This document shows positions 42,800 to 49,758 of a stretch of DNA of 64,000 bases, one piece after another. The notes beneath the pieces are model-generated. The model worked only from the letters and a program-made list of their open reading frames with translations. It was not told the origin of the DNA and ran no database searches. The position numbers were made by a program, and so were the translations under genes. The stretch comes from Methylobacterium indicum (GTDB taxonomy: Bacteria > Pseudomonadota > Alphaproteobacteria > Rhizobiales > Beijerinckiaceae): positions 1-64,000 of the forward strand of contig NZ_JTHF01000063.1 of NCBI RefSeq assembly GCF_001043895.1. The letters run 5' to 3'. Numbering within the stretch: the first letter of the stretch is position 1; every line of letters starts with the position of its first letter.

Positions 42800-42921
42800 T
42801 GCGCCCCCCCCTCGGCCATTCCGGCGGCCTTGTAAAGCCACATTGTGACGGACGGGCCGTTCTGTCACCGGTTGCGCTTGCCGTGTCGTCTCCCGACGTC
42901 TCGCGCCTCGCCGGCCCTCGC

Positions 42922-43026
42922 CTAGAGCCCTTCACGATCGCGCTGCAATCGCGAAGCTCTCTAAGTCTTTGTTTTGTCGCATTTTCTTCAACGAACCGGT
43001 ATCCACTTCGTCGGAAAATGCTCTAG
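42922..43026. repeat. Dispersed repeat, family D, copy 1 (CTAGAGC-ended)
   Basis: 105 bases bounded by CTAGAGC (42922-42928) and GCTCTAG (43020-43026), with an inner pair TCGCGAT-type stem and the conserved core ACGAACCGGTATCCACTTCG. A diverged copy lies at 58435-58505. The right end supplies the TAG stop codon of the LysR gene read on the minus strand. Confidence 0.8.
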
Positions 43027-43988
43027 TCTGTCGTCTCCTGTACCTCATCTCGCTTCGCGCGGATGTCGTTTGGTCCCGCGTCGCTGGCCCAGGGTGCCGC
43101 GGCGAGGCGGCGCTCCAAGAAGGTCACCAGGGCGGTGACCCGGGCCGGGCGGGCGGCGCCCGGCGGCATCAGCAGGTTGAGCCCGACCGGCGGCGGCGAC
43201 CAGCCCGGCATGACCCGTTCCAGCCGCCCGGCGCGCAGGTCGTCCCAGACCAGGAAGTCGGGCTGCACCGCCAGCCCCAGGCCGGCGCGGAGCGCCGGCG
43301 TCAGCGCGTCGGCATTGTTCGCCCGCAACCGCCCGGTGGGGGTCACGGTCACCTCGGTGCCCGTCGCGTCGCGGAAGTGCCAGCGCTCGGGGTTCGGCAG
43401 GTAGGCGTAGCCGAGGCAGGCATGCCCGGCGAGGTCGCGCGGATGCGCCGGCCGTCCGGCCCGGTCGAGATAGGCGGGGGCCGCGACCAGGGAGCGGCCG
43501 ACCGCGCAGAGGCGGCGCAGGCGCAGGCTCGAATCGGCGAGCGCCGCGATCCGCAGCCCGAGGTCGAACCCGTCGCCGACGAGATCGACCTGGGCGTCGC
43601 TCAGATGCAGGTCGACCGCGACCTCCGGATGCGCGGCGAGGAAGTCGGGCAGGAGCGGGGCGACATGGGCGAGGCCGAACGACATCGGGGCCGCCACCCG
43701 CACGAGGCCCCGGGGCGAGGCCGATTGCGCCATCGCCTCGGCCTCCGCGGCCTCGCCGGCCGCCAGGATGCGGGCGGCGCCGTCGAGGGCGAGGCGTCCG
43801 GCCTCGGTGAGGGCGAGGCGCCGCGAGGTCCGGTGCAGCAGGGCGGCGCCGAGGCGGCGCTCGAGCCGGCTCACCGCCTTCGACACCGTGGCCTTGGACA
43901 GGCCGAGCTCGGTGGCGGCGCGGGAGAACGAGGCGGTCTGCGCCACCCGGGCGAAGATCGCCCAGGCCTCGAAATCGGGGAGCGGAAT
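43023..43988 (-). CDS. LysR-family transcriptional regulator, apparent ATT start, divergent from VOC dioxygenase
   Basis: The LysR HTH begins upstream of the first normal start codon: the frame reads [25 protein letters not shown], but the only ATG/GTG/TTG candidate is GTG 43946, which would cut off the first helix. An ATT at 43988 has a perfect GGAGG five bases upstream and gives a 321-residue protein with a full HTH (about 15-75) and effector domain (about 105-310). ATT starts are rare, so a sequencing error or start-codon mutation is the alternative. It is divergent from the dioxygenase gene at 44105, and its stop lies in a repeat. Confidence 0.8.
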   Translation of the reverse strand: MPLPDFEAWAIFARVAQTASFSRAATELGLSKATVSKAVSRLERRLGAALLHRTSRRLALTEAGRLALDGAARILAAGEAAEAEAMAQSASPRGLVRVAAPMSFGLAHVAPLLPDFLAAHPEVAVDLHLSDAQVDLVGDGFDLGLRIAALADSSLRLRRLCAVGRSLVAAPAYLDRAGRPAHPRDLAGHACLGYAYLPNPERWHFRDATGTEVTVTPTGRLRANNADALTPALRAGLGLAVQPDFLVWDDLRAGRLERVMPGWSPPPVGLNLLMPPGAARPARVTALVTFLERRLAAAPWASDAGPNDIRAKRDEVQETTD

Positions 43989-43999
43989 CGACGCCTCCG

Positions 44000-44014
44000 G
44001 AAACGATGGGTTTC
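44000..44014. promoter_or_regulatory. Candidate LysR operator upstream of VOC dioxygenase
   Basis: Inverted repeat GAAAC-GATGG-GTTTC in the 116 bases between the divergent LysR and dioxygenase genes, immediately upstream of the LysR ribosome-binding site. Confidence 0.4.
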
Positions 44015-44104
44015 GATTGTTTCTATTCTGGCGCTGGAGGGCAAGTCCTAGATTGCCGTGATCGCGACGGACCCGACGGCCCGCCCATCAGGAGCTTTCC
44101 GGCC

Positions 44105-45052
44105 ATGACGACCACCCGCACCGCCACCACCTCCGCCGGCCTGCATCACGTCACCGCCATCTCGGGGCCGGCGCGCCGCAACCTCGACTCCTACACCCGG
44201 GTCCTCGGCCTGCGGCTGGTGAAGAAGACCGTCAACTTCGACGATCCGGGCACCTACCACCTCTATTACGGCGATGCCGACGGCGCGCCCGGCACGATCC
44301 TGACCTTCTTCCCCTGGGAGCATGTCGCTCCGGGCCGGGTCGGGGTCGGGCAGACCGAGGAGACGGCGTTCCGGGTGCCCGAGGGGTCGATCGGCTACTG
44401 GACCCACCGGCTGGTGGCGGCCGGCATCGCCTTCGAGGCGCCCGCCAAGGTTTTTGGCGAGACGGTGCTGCCGTTCCGCGATCCCGACGGGATGCGGCTC
44501 GCGCTCGTCGGCGTGGCGGGGGCGGAGGCCGAGCCGGCCTGGACCGGGTCCGAGGTGCCGGCCGAGCACGCGGTGCGGGGCTTCCACGGCGTGACCCTGA
44601 TGCTGCGCCAGGCGGCGCCCACCGCCCGGGTGCTGACCGAGGTGCTGGGTCTCGCGGAGACCGGCCGGGAGGGGGCGCTCACCCGGTATGCCGGCGCCGC
44701 CGGGCTCGGGGCCCACGTCACCCTGCGGGAGGTCGGCGACTTCCTGCCCGGGCGCTCGGGCGGCGGCTCGGTGCACCACGTCGCCTTCCGGGCCGCCGAC
44801 GATGCGGCGCAGGCCGCGATGGCGGAGCGGGCAGGGGCGCTGGGGTTGCAGGTGACCGAGCAGCGCGACCGCAACTACTTCCGCTCGGTCTACTTCCGCG
44901 AGCCCGGCGGCGTGCTGTTCGAGATCGCCACCGACGCGCCGGGCTTCGCCGCCGACGAGCCGGCGGAGGCCTTGGGCGAAGCCCTGAAGCTGCCGTCCTT
45001 CCTTGAGCCGCACCGGGCCGAGATCGAGCGGGTGCTGCCGGCGCTGGCGTGA
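44105..45052 (+). CDS. Ring-cleaving dioxygenase-like protein with two VOC/glyoxalase domains
   Basis: 315 residues from ATG 44105, with AGGAG ten bases upstream. The first VOC domain (about 12-140) starts GLHHVTAISGPARRNLDSYT and the second (about 155-290) has HAVRGFHGVTLMLRQ and VHHVAFRAADD. His at HHVTAI, the second-domain His and Glu in GVLFEIATD are likely metal ligands. This is the family of putative ring-cleaving dioxygenases (MhqO-like), often induced by quinones under LysR or MarR control. The substrate is not known. Confidence 0.85.
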   Translation: MTTTRTATTSAGLHHVTAISGPARRNLDSYTRVLGLRLVKKTVNFDDPGTYHLYYGDADGAPGTILTFFPWEHVAPGRVGVGQTEETAFRVPEGSIGYWTHRLVAAGIAFEAPAKVFGETVLPFRDPDGMRLALVGVAGAEAEPAWTGSEVPAEHAVRGFHGVTLMLRQAAPTARVLTEVLGLAETGREGALTRYAGAAGLGAHVTLREVGDFLPGRSGGGSVHHVAFRAADDAAQAAMAERAGALGLQVTEQRDRNYFRSVYFREPGGVLFEIATDAPGFAADEPAEALGEALKLPSFLEPHRAEIERVLPALA

Positions 45053-45152
45053 GGGGAGGGGACCGGGCCGCGATCCGGCCCCCTTTTCGGTAACCAATCG
45101 GTAAGCAAGCATGGTTACCCAAATCTTCCTGGATTTCTGGGAAGCTCGGGTC

Positions 45153-46058
45153 ATGGTGGATCAGAACGACGTGGCCGGTTCGTCGGCCGGTTCATCGGCT
45201 GGCGCGTCGGCCGGCGCGGCGCCCTCGCTCAAGGGCGGTGTCGCGGCCCTGTCCGGGTGGCGCAAGCTGAAGACGACGACGGTGGCGGGGTTGCTCTGCG
45301 CGGGCTGCGTCGGCGCCCTGTCGGGCGGCGCCACCGTGGCGCTGATGAACGCGGCCCAGGGCGGCGGTGCCGGCATCCCGCAAGCCGAGTGGACGCGGCT
45401 GAATGCCCGGGTCGAGGCCGGCGGCACCGAGAGCGCGCGGCTCGCCACCGATCTGTCGCTCCTGCGCGACCGCACGGTGCAGGCGCACGAGGCGGCCGAC
45501 AAGGGCCGGGCCGAGGCCGGCGCCCGCCTGGGCCAGATCTCCGAGCGTGTCGAGCGGCTGCAGCGCCAGGACGGCGACCTCGCCGGCAAGGTGGCGGCCC
45601 TCACGGAACGCCTGACGGCCATGGCCGAGCGCCAGGAGCACGCCGACCGCGAGCAGGCGGCGCGTCTCACGGCGGTGATGGACAAGCTGGAGAAGCGCCC
45701 GGCGCCCGTGGCCGCGATCCCGGCGGTCTCGGCTCCGATCGCCCAGGCCCCGGCGATCCACGCGCCCGCGGCAGCCGCACAGGTCGCGGCAAGGCCGGTC
45801 GCTGCGGCGGAGCCGGCCCTCACCGGAAGCCTGCCCGACAAGCCGGCCGACAAGGCGAAGCCGCCCGCCATCGAAGGCTGGGTGCTGCGCGACGTCTATG
45901 ACGGGATGGCGATGATCGAGAACCGCAACCGGCGGCTCGTCGAGGTCGGCCCGGGCGACACCCTGCCGGGGGCCGGCCGGATCGAGGCGATCGAGCGTCG
46001 CGGACGGACCTGGGTCGTGGTGACCACGAAGGGTCTGATCACCCCGCAGACCTGGTGA
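45153..46058 (+). CDS. Hypothetical single-pass membrane protein with coiled coil
   Basis: 301 residues from ATG 45153 (GGAAG eight bases upstream); an ATG at 45111 is possible but has no ribosome-binding site. A Ser/Ala/Gly-rich N-terminus is followed by one helix at about 42-64 (TVAGLLCAGCVGALSGGATVALM), a coiled coil at about 80-180 with many Arg/Glu/Leu heptads, an Ala/Pro linker, and a compact C-terminal domain (GWVLRDVYDGMAMIENRNRR ... TWVVVTTKGLITPQTW). That C-terminal beta-rich piece is reminiscent of GspC/PilP-type domains, but I do not recognise a named family. Cytoplasm-in, periplasm-out topology is inferred. Confidence 0.75.
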   Translation: MVDQNDVAGSSAGSSAGASAGAAPSLKGGVAALSGWRKLKTTTVAGLLCAGCVGALSGGATVALMNAAQGGGAGIPQAEWTRLNARVEAGGTESARLATDLSLLRDRTVQAHEAADKGRAEAGARLGQISERVERLQRQDGDLAGKVAALTERLTAMAERQEHADREQAARLTAVMDKLEKRPAPVAAIPAVSAPIAQAPAIHAPAAAAQVAARPVAAAEPALTGSLPDKPADKAKPPAIEGWVLRDVYDGMAMIENRNRRLVEVGPGDTLPGAGRIEAIERRGRTWVVVTTKGLITPQTW

Positions 46059-46091
46059 GGCACGGCCCGATCGCGGGCCTGCCGACGGGGA

Positions 46092-46283
46092 TCAGGCGTG
46101 CTGGAGGGCGTGCCCGGCGGGGCCAGCCGGCGCAGGGCTCTGGGCCGGCAGAAAGCCGGTCGCCGCACGGCGGCGGCCGCGGTCCTTGGCCTCGGCCCGG
46201 GCGGACTTGGTGGGATGGAGAAGCTCGGCGAGGCGGGTGAGGCTCTCGACGTCGTCGAGGTTCCGTGACTCGAAATCAGGCAT
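46092..46283 (-). CDS. Small hypothetical protein
   Basis: 63 residues, ATG 46283 (MPDFESRNLDDVESLTRLAE). The N-terminal 40 residues are well-behaved, mixed-charge helix; the C-terminus is Ala/Pro-rich. GGGGG lies a few bases upstream. On its strand a TTGCGC-N17-AACTAT promoter-like pair lies about 100 bases upstream. It is convergent with the membrane protein gene (33 bases between stops). Function unknown; reality likely but not certain. Confidence 0.5.
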   Translation of the reverse strand: MPDFESRNLDDVESLTRLAELLHPTKSARAEAKDRGRRRAATGFLPAQSPAPAGPAGHALQHA

Positions 46284-46860
46284 GGGGGTCCCCCGGGCGC
46301 GCGGCCCGTGGCTGTCTGGGAAGACGCATACTCGGGTGAGAGAACCAATAACGACTAAGAAATGCCATAGTTCCGCACCCTGGACCGCCGCGCAAGAAAA
46401 AGTTCACGGTTGCCGACTAAGGTGGCGGGTCGCCGCATGCGACAGTGAAGCAGGGATTAGCGCAAGGGTTGCGAGACGCGTGTGCGTCAGCGCACGTGAC
46501 CTATTGTGCGCTGCAAGAAAATCTCGCGCGCAAAGTAGCAGGGCCGGATCGTCGCGAAACTTGGCGGTGAGACGACCGGAGACGACCGCGGGCCGCGTCA
46601 CCGCAGGACGGCGTGGCACTTTCCGTCACGGTCGTGTCCGATCGTGGATGACCGTCGGATCCTGCCTGGTAGCCGGCCTTCGCACGAGATTCCGCCCCTC
46701 AACCCATGGCGGAGTCGTTCGGTTCCCCGGCCCGCTGCGGGGGTCAATGCCGCGCCGGGACCGTTCGACGCCCGGTGGTGCATCGCGGGGCCGAGGTCGT
46801 CGCCGAGGTCGTCTTGCGAGATCGTCTTGCGAGGTCGTCTTGGACCGAACGGCGTGAGGA
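46284..46860. other. Gene-poor stretch with short direct repeats
   Basis: No convincing gene. The composition is less GC-rich than the genes in places. Seen: an inverted pair GTGCG-TCAG-CGCAC around 46484-46497, and at 46792-46845 near-tandem copies of GAGGTCGTC / TTGCGAG. Open frames here on either strand have poor composition. Confidence 0.4.
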
Positions 46861-47034
46861 TCAGTTCCGTGTTTCGCTCGACGCGAGGGCGGATTGCGCC
46901 ATACGGATCAGATCCCGCGCGGTGAGGGCGTGATGCTCGCCGTCGGCCTGCCGCAGGGCAGCCTCGCGGATCGTTGCAGCGCGTTGCACGCGCCGGGCGA
47001 GCCCTGCTCGCCAAGCCTGCCCCAGCCCCTTCAT
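46861..47034 (-). CDS. Small hypothetical basic protein
   Basis: 57 residues from ATG 47034 (MKGLGQAWRAGLARRVQRAA), with GAGGGGG about nine bases upstream. Helical, rich in Ala and Arg, ending ALTARDLIRMAQSALASSETRN. The good ribosome-binding site and amphipathic pattern argue for a real gene. No family recognised. It lies alone between gene-poor stretches. Confidence 0.55.
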   Translation of the reverse strand: MKGLGQAWRAGLARRVQRAATIREAALRQADGEHHALTARDLIRMAQSALASSETRN

Positions 47035-47247
47035 GACGAAATCCCCCTCGCCGCCCGGCAAAGCTAACAAGCCTGCGGCGCAGGATATAGTCTTGACAGG
47101 AGGATTGTTGGTCCCGGTCGATCGGTCCGGTGGGGCGGGGGAGATGCCAAGCGCCTGATCCACCCACGTTATTGGACTGACACAGGGCATGCGAAAAAAT
47201 GCGGAATCCTGTCCTGGCCTATGCTCGGCCTCGGCTGATTCGGTCCG

Positions 47248-48144
47248 TCAGCGGGTGTCGTCGCGCAGGAGTTCGGTGTTGATCGCGAAGGCCGCCATCG
47301 CGCCTTCGGCGGCGGCCACGATGGCGAGCTGGACCCGCCGCGAGGCATCGCCCGCGACGTAGAGGCCCGGCACGTTCGTCTCCTCGTAGTCGCCGGTCGG
47401 CACCGTGCCCTTGCGCGACAGGTCGCAGCCGAGACGTTCGACGAGCCGGGAGGGGATGCAGGGCCCGGTGACGAAGAACAGGGCTCCGAAGGCGAGGGCC
47501 CCGCCGTCGCGCAGGCGGACCCTGGCGAATCGCCCGTCCTCGCCTTCGAGCCGGGCCACCGCCCGCTCCTCGATCCGGATGCCGTTCCGGGCGAGGCGGT
47601 CGCGCTCCGGGGCGTCGAAGCCGCTGGGCCCGTCGGTGCAGAGCGTCAGGTCGCGGCTCCAGGCGGTCAGTTCGAGGGCCAAACCCTTCCCGGCCTCGCC
47701 CGGACCGTAGATCGCGAGCGGCCGGTCGCGGTTCTCGTAGCCGTCGCAATACGGGCAATGGTGGACGCCGTGGCCCCAGAACTCCGAAAACCCCTCGATC
47801 GGCGGCAGGTCGGTGCGCAGGCCGGTGGCGAGGATCATCCGGCGGCCCTTCTCCCGGCGCTGGTCGTCCATCACCACCTGGAAGCCGTCCGGCGCCACCA
47901 CCGCGTCGGCGACGCGCCCGTCCCAGATCTCGACCGTGTCGTAGGCGGCGAGTTCCCGGCGGCCCTCCTCGCGCAAGTCGCCGGGCGGGCGCCCGTCGCG
48001 GCCGAGGAAGCCGTGCATGTGCGGCGTCACCGCGTTGCGCGGGTGGCCCGAATCGATCAGCAGCACCCGGCGCCGGCAGCGCCCGAGGATGAGGGCGGCG
48101 GACAGGCCCGCCGGCCCGCCTCCCACGATGATCACGTCCCGCAT
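47248..48144 (-). CDS. Thioredoxin reductase-like FAD/NAD(P) oxidoreductase
   Basis: 298 residues from ATG 48144 (MRDVIIVGGGPAGLSAALIL); a GTG at 48168 would add eight residues. FAD motif GGGPAG is at 8-13, the redox-active CPYC at 130-133 (HHCPYCDGYEN) and the C-terminal AGDASRRVQLAIVAAAEGAMAAFAIN. The NADPH motif GxGxxG reads GPGEAG, consistent with the short stand-alone group of NAD(P)/FAD oxidoreductases seen in alphaproteobacteria. It would reduce a thioredoxin-like or small disulfide partner; the partner is not in view. Confidence 0.88.
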   Translation of the reverse strand: MRDVIIVGGGPAGLSAALILGRCRRRVLLIDSGHPRNAVTPHMHGFLGRDGRPPGDLREEGRRELAAYDTVEIWDGRVADAVVAPDGFQVVMDDQRREKGRRMILATGLRTDLPPIEGFSEFWGHGVHHCPYCDGYENRDRPLAIYGPGEAGKGLALELTAWSRDLTLCTDGPSGFDAPERDRLARNGIRIEERAVARLEGEDGRFARVRLRDGGALAFGALFFVTGPCIPSRLVERLGCDLSRKGTVPTGDYEETNVPGLYVAGDASRRVQLAIVAAAEGAMAAFAINTELLRDDTR

Positions 48145-48265
48145 GTCGCCGTCCCGCGCGCCCGCCACTCCGGGGTAGACGCATCGACGGGTGGCCGGGT
48201 TTCGCGGCGGCGCAACGAAAAAGGGCGCTCGCGCGCCCTTCCTCCTCGGTCTCGCGGGGTCTGGA

Positions 48266-48604
48266 TCAGGCCGCGGCGGTGTTGGTGGCGATGCCCTTCT
48301 CGGTCAGCATCTGCTGCAGCTCGCCGGACTGGAACATCTCGCGGGTGATGTCGCAGCCGCCGACGAACTCGCCCTTGACGTAGACCTGCGGGATGGTCGG
48401 CCACTGCGAGAAGGCCTTGATGCCCTCGCGGATCTCCATGTCCTCGAGCACGTTCACGCCCTTGAACGGCACGCCGAGGTAATTGAGGATCTGGGCCACC
48501 TGGCCCGAGAAGCCGCACATCGGGAATTGCGGCGTGCCCTTCATGAACACCACCACGTCCTGGGACTTGATCTCGGTCTCGATGCGGCTATTGACGTCGG
48601 TCAT
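48266..48604 (-). CDS. grxD: Monothiol glutaredoxin Grx4/GrxD
   Basis: 112 residues from ATG 48604, with GAGGA eight bases upstream. The monothiol motif CGFS is at 30-33 (FPMCGFSGQVAQIL), followed by WPTIPQVYVKGEFVGGCDI. The protein binds glutathione-ligated [2Fe-2S] clusters and works with BolA in iron-sulfur trafficking and iron sensing. bolA is two genes upstream in the same direction; a DUF29 gene lies between them, which is not the usual order. Confidence 0.94.
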   Translation of the reverse strand: MTDVNSRIETEIKSQDVVVFMKGTPQFPMCGFSGQVAQILNYLGVPFKGVNVLEDMEIREGIKAFSQWPTIPQVYVKGEFVGGCDITREMFQSGELQQMLTEKGIATNTAAA

Positions 48605-48680
48605 GGCTACGGTCCTCGTTCCGTGTATCATGTAAGGATGGCCGGCCGGAATGTCCAAGGTGGACGATCCGGCGGCGGTC

Positions 48681-49211
48681 TCAGCGCCGGCGCCGCGTCG
48701 CCCGCGTGGAATCCAGCGATGCGGCGAGCTGGATCAGGCTGCGATCGAGGTCGAACGTCTCGGTGACGAGGTCGTCCAGCGTGAAAGGCGAAGTCTCGGG
48801 CAGACCTGCCACCACGGCGTCGTGGTATGCGGTGAGGTTCGCCTCTGCCTGGACCACTGCATCACGCCAGACCTTGTCGAGATCGATCTTCCGCCGCATC
48901 GAGGCACGGTAGCTTGATCGTCCGGTGATCTGAAACGCCACGATTTCCGAGCGCCAGTGATACGACGGCGGCAGGTGCGGCGCCGAGAGGTGCTTGATCA
49001 GGTGCACGAGCACCAGGCGAAGTGCGCTCTCGACGGTGCTGACCTCCGAACGCCCCACCGTCTCGACCTCCTCGATGATGTTGTCCCAGTCGAGGGTGTT
49101 CGAGAGGTCCGGGCGCGCCCCGAGGGCGCGCAGAGCCGCCGCCTGCTGCTCCGCCCAGGCGACGACGTCCTCGTCGTAGAGGCTCGGCCGATCCGTGCGG
49201 ATCTCGTCCAT
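48681..49211 (-). CDS. DUF29-family protein
   Basis: 176 residues from ATG 49211, with an excellent GGAGGT Shine-Dalgarno. Family features: SLYDEDVVAWAEQQAAALRA at about 10-29, WDNIIEEVETVGRSE near 42-56, and VHLIKHLSAP, then RSEIVAFQITGRSSYRASMR. All-helical. The DUF29 family is widespread in cyanobacteria and Methylobacterium, often in many copies; its function is unknown. It interrupts bolA-grxD and is preceded by a 15-base tandem repeat. Confidence 0.88.
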   Translation of the reverse strand: MDEIRTDRPSLYDEDVVAWAEQQAAALRALGARPDLSNTLDWDNIIEEVETVGRSEVSTVESALRLVLVHLIKHLSAPHLPPSYHWRSEIVAFQITGRSSYRASMRRKIDLDKVWRDAVVQAEANLTAYHDAVVAGLPETSPFTLDDLVTETFDLDRSLIQLAASLDSTRATRRRR

Positions 49212-49230
49212 GCGTCAGACCTCCGGGGGA

Positions 49231-49290
49231 ATCGATCCTTGAGGCGTCGATCCTTGGGGCATCGATCCTTGGAGCGTCAATCCTGCGGCA
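49231..49290. repeat. 15-bp tandem repeat at the bolA stop
   Basis: Four units of 15 bases (49231, 49246, 49261, 49276), each a variant of RTCGATCCTTGRGGC; the fourth is the least alike and contains the bolA stop and last codons. It lies between bolA and the DUF29 ribosome-binding site. Confidence 0.8.
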
Positions 49291-49513
49291 CGCCCGTGGT
49301 CAGGGCAAGGGCGTGCAGCACCCCGCCCATGCGCCCCTGGAGCGCGCCGTAGACCATCTGGTGCTGCTGCACCCGCGACTTGCCCTTGAAGGCCGCCGAC
49401 ACGACGGTGGCGGCGTAGTGATCGCCGTCGCCGGCCAGATCGCGGATCTCGATCGTGGCGTCGGGCAGGGCCTCCTTGATCATCGCCTCGATCTCGCGGG
49501 CATCCATCGGCAT
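49277..49513 (-). CDS. bolA: BolA-family iron-sulfur cofactor protein
   Basis: 78 residues from ATG 49513, with AGGAG eight bases upstream. A single BolA domain: REIEAMIKEALPDATIEIRD, then GDHYAATVVSAAFKGKSRVQ and QHQMVYGAL, the last with the conserved His proposed as a cluster ligand. BolA pairs with GrxD, encoded nearby. Ends within a 15-base repeat unit. purL lies upstream in the same direction, beyond a family B repeat. Confidence 0.93.
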   Translation of the reverse strand: MPMDAREIEAMIKEALPDATIEIRDLAGDGDHYAATVVSAAFKGKSRVQQHQMVYGALQGRMGGVLHALALTTGVPQD

Positions 49514-49589
49514 CGGGTCGTCTCCTACTCGGAATCGGATTGCTTCGAAGATATCCGGGGCATGTGAACCCGTTCATTCCTGCCCGCAA

Positions 49590-49717
49590 CCTCATCCTGA
49601 GGGGCGGGCGATCGAAGATCGCTGAGCCTCGAAGGAGGGCTCCAGTTAGCTCGAAGACTTCTGGAGCCCTCCTTCGAGGCCAGTCCATCGAAGATGGACT
49701 GACACCTCAGGATGAGG
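49590..49717. repeat. Dispersed palindromic repeat, family B, copy 2
   Basis: 128 bases bounded by CCTCATCCTGAGG (49590-49602) and CCTCAGGATGAGG (49705-49717), with inner arms CCTCGAAGGAGGGCTCCAG / CTGGAGCCCTCCTTCGAGG. It is a close relative of the copy at 23649-23774 and sits between purL and bolA. It accounts for most of the 245-base gap. Confidence 0.88.
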
Positions 49718-49758
49718 TCGCGGGTGGGACGGATTGGTCGAAGCGCTCGAACAGATCC

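Noticed and set aside
46598-47167. Minus-strand frame of 189 codons in the gene-poor stretch
   Set aside because: It is Pro/Arg/Gly-rich, overlaps the better-supported 57-residue gene in another frame and has no recognisable start.
49231-49290. CRISPR-like array
   Set aside because: Units are 15 bases with no spacers and lie in a leader region; simple tandem repeat. No CRISPR array or cas gene is seen anywhere in the window.
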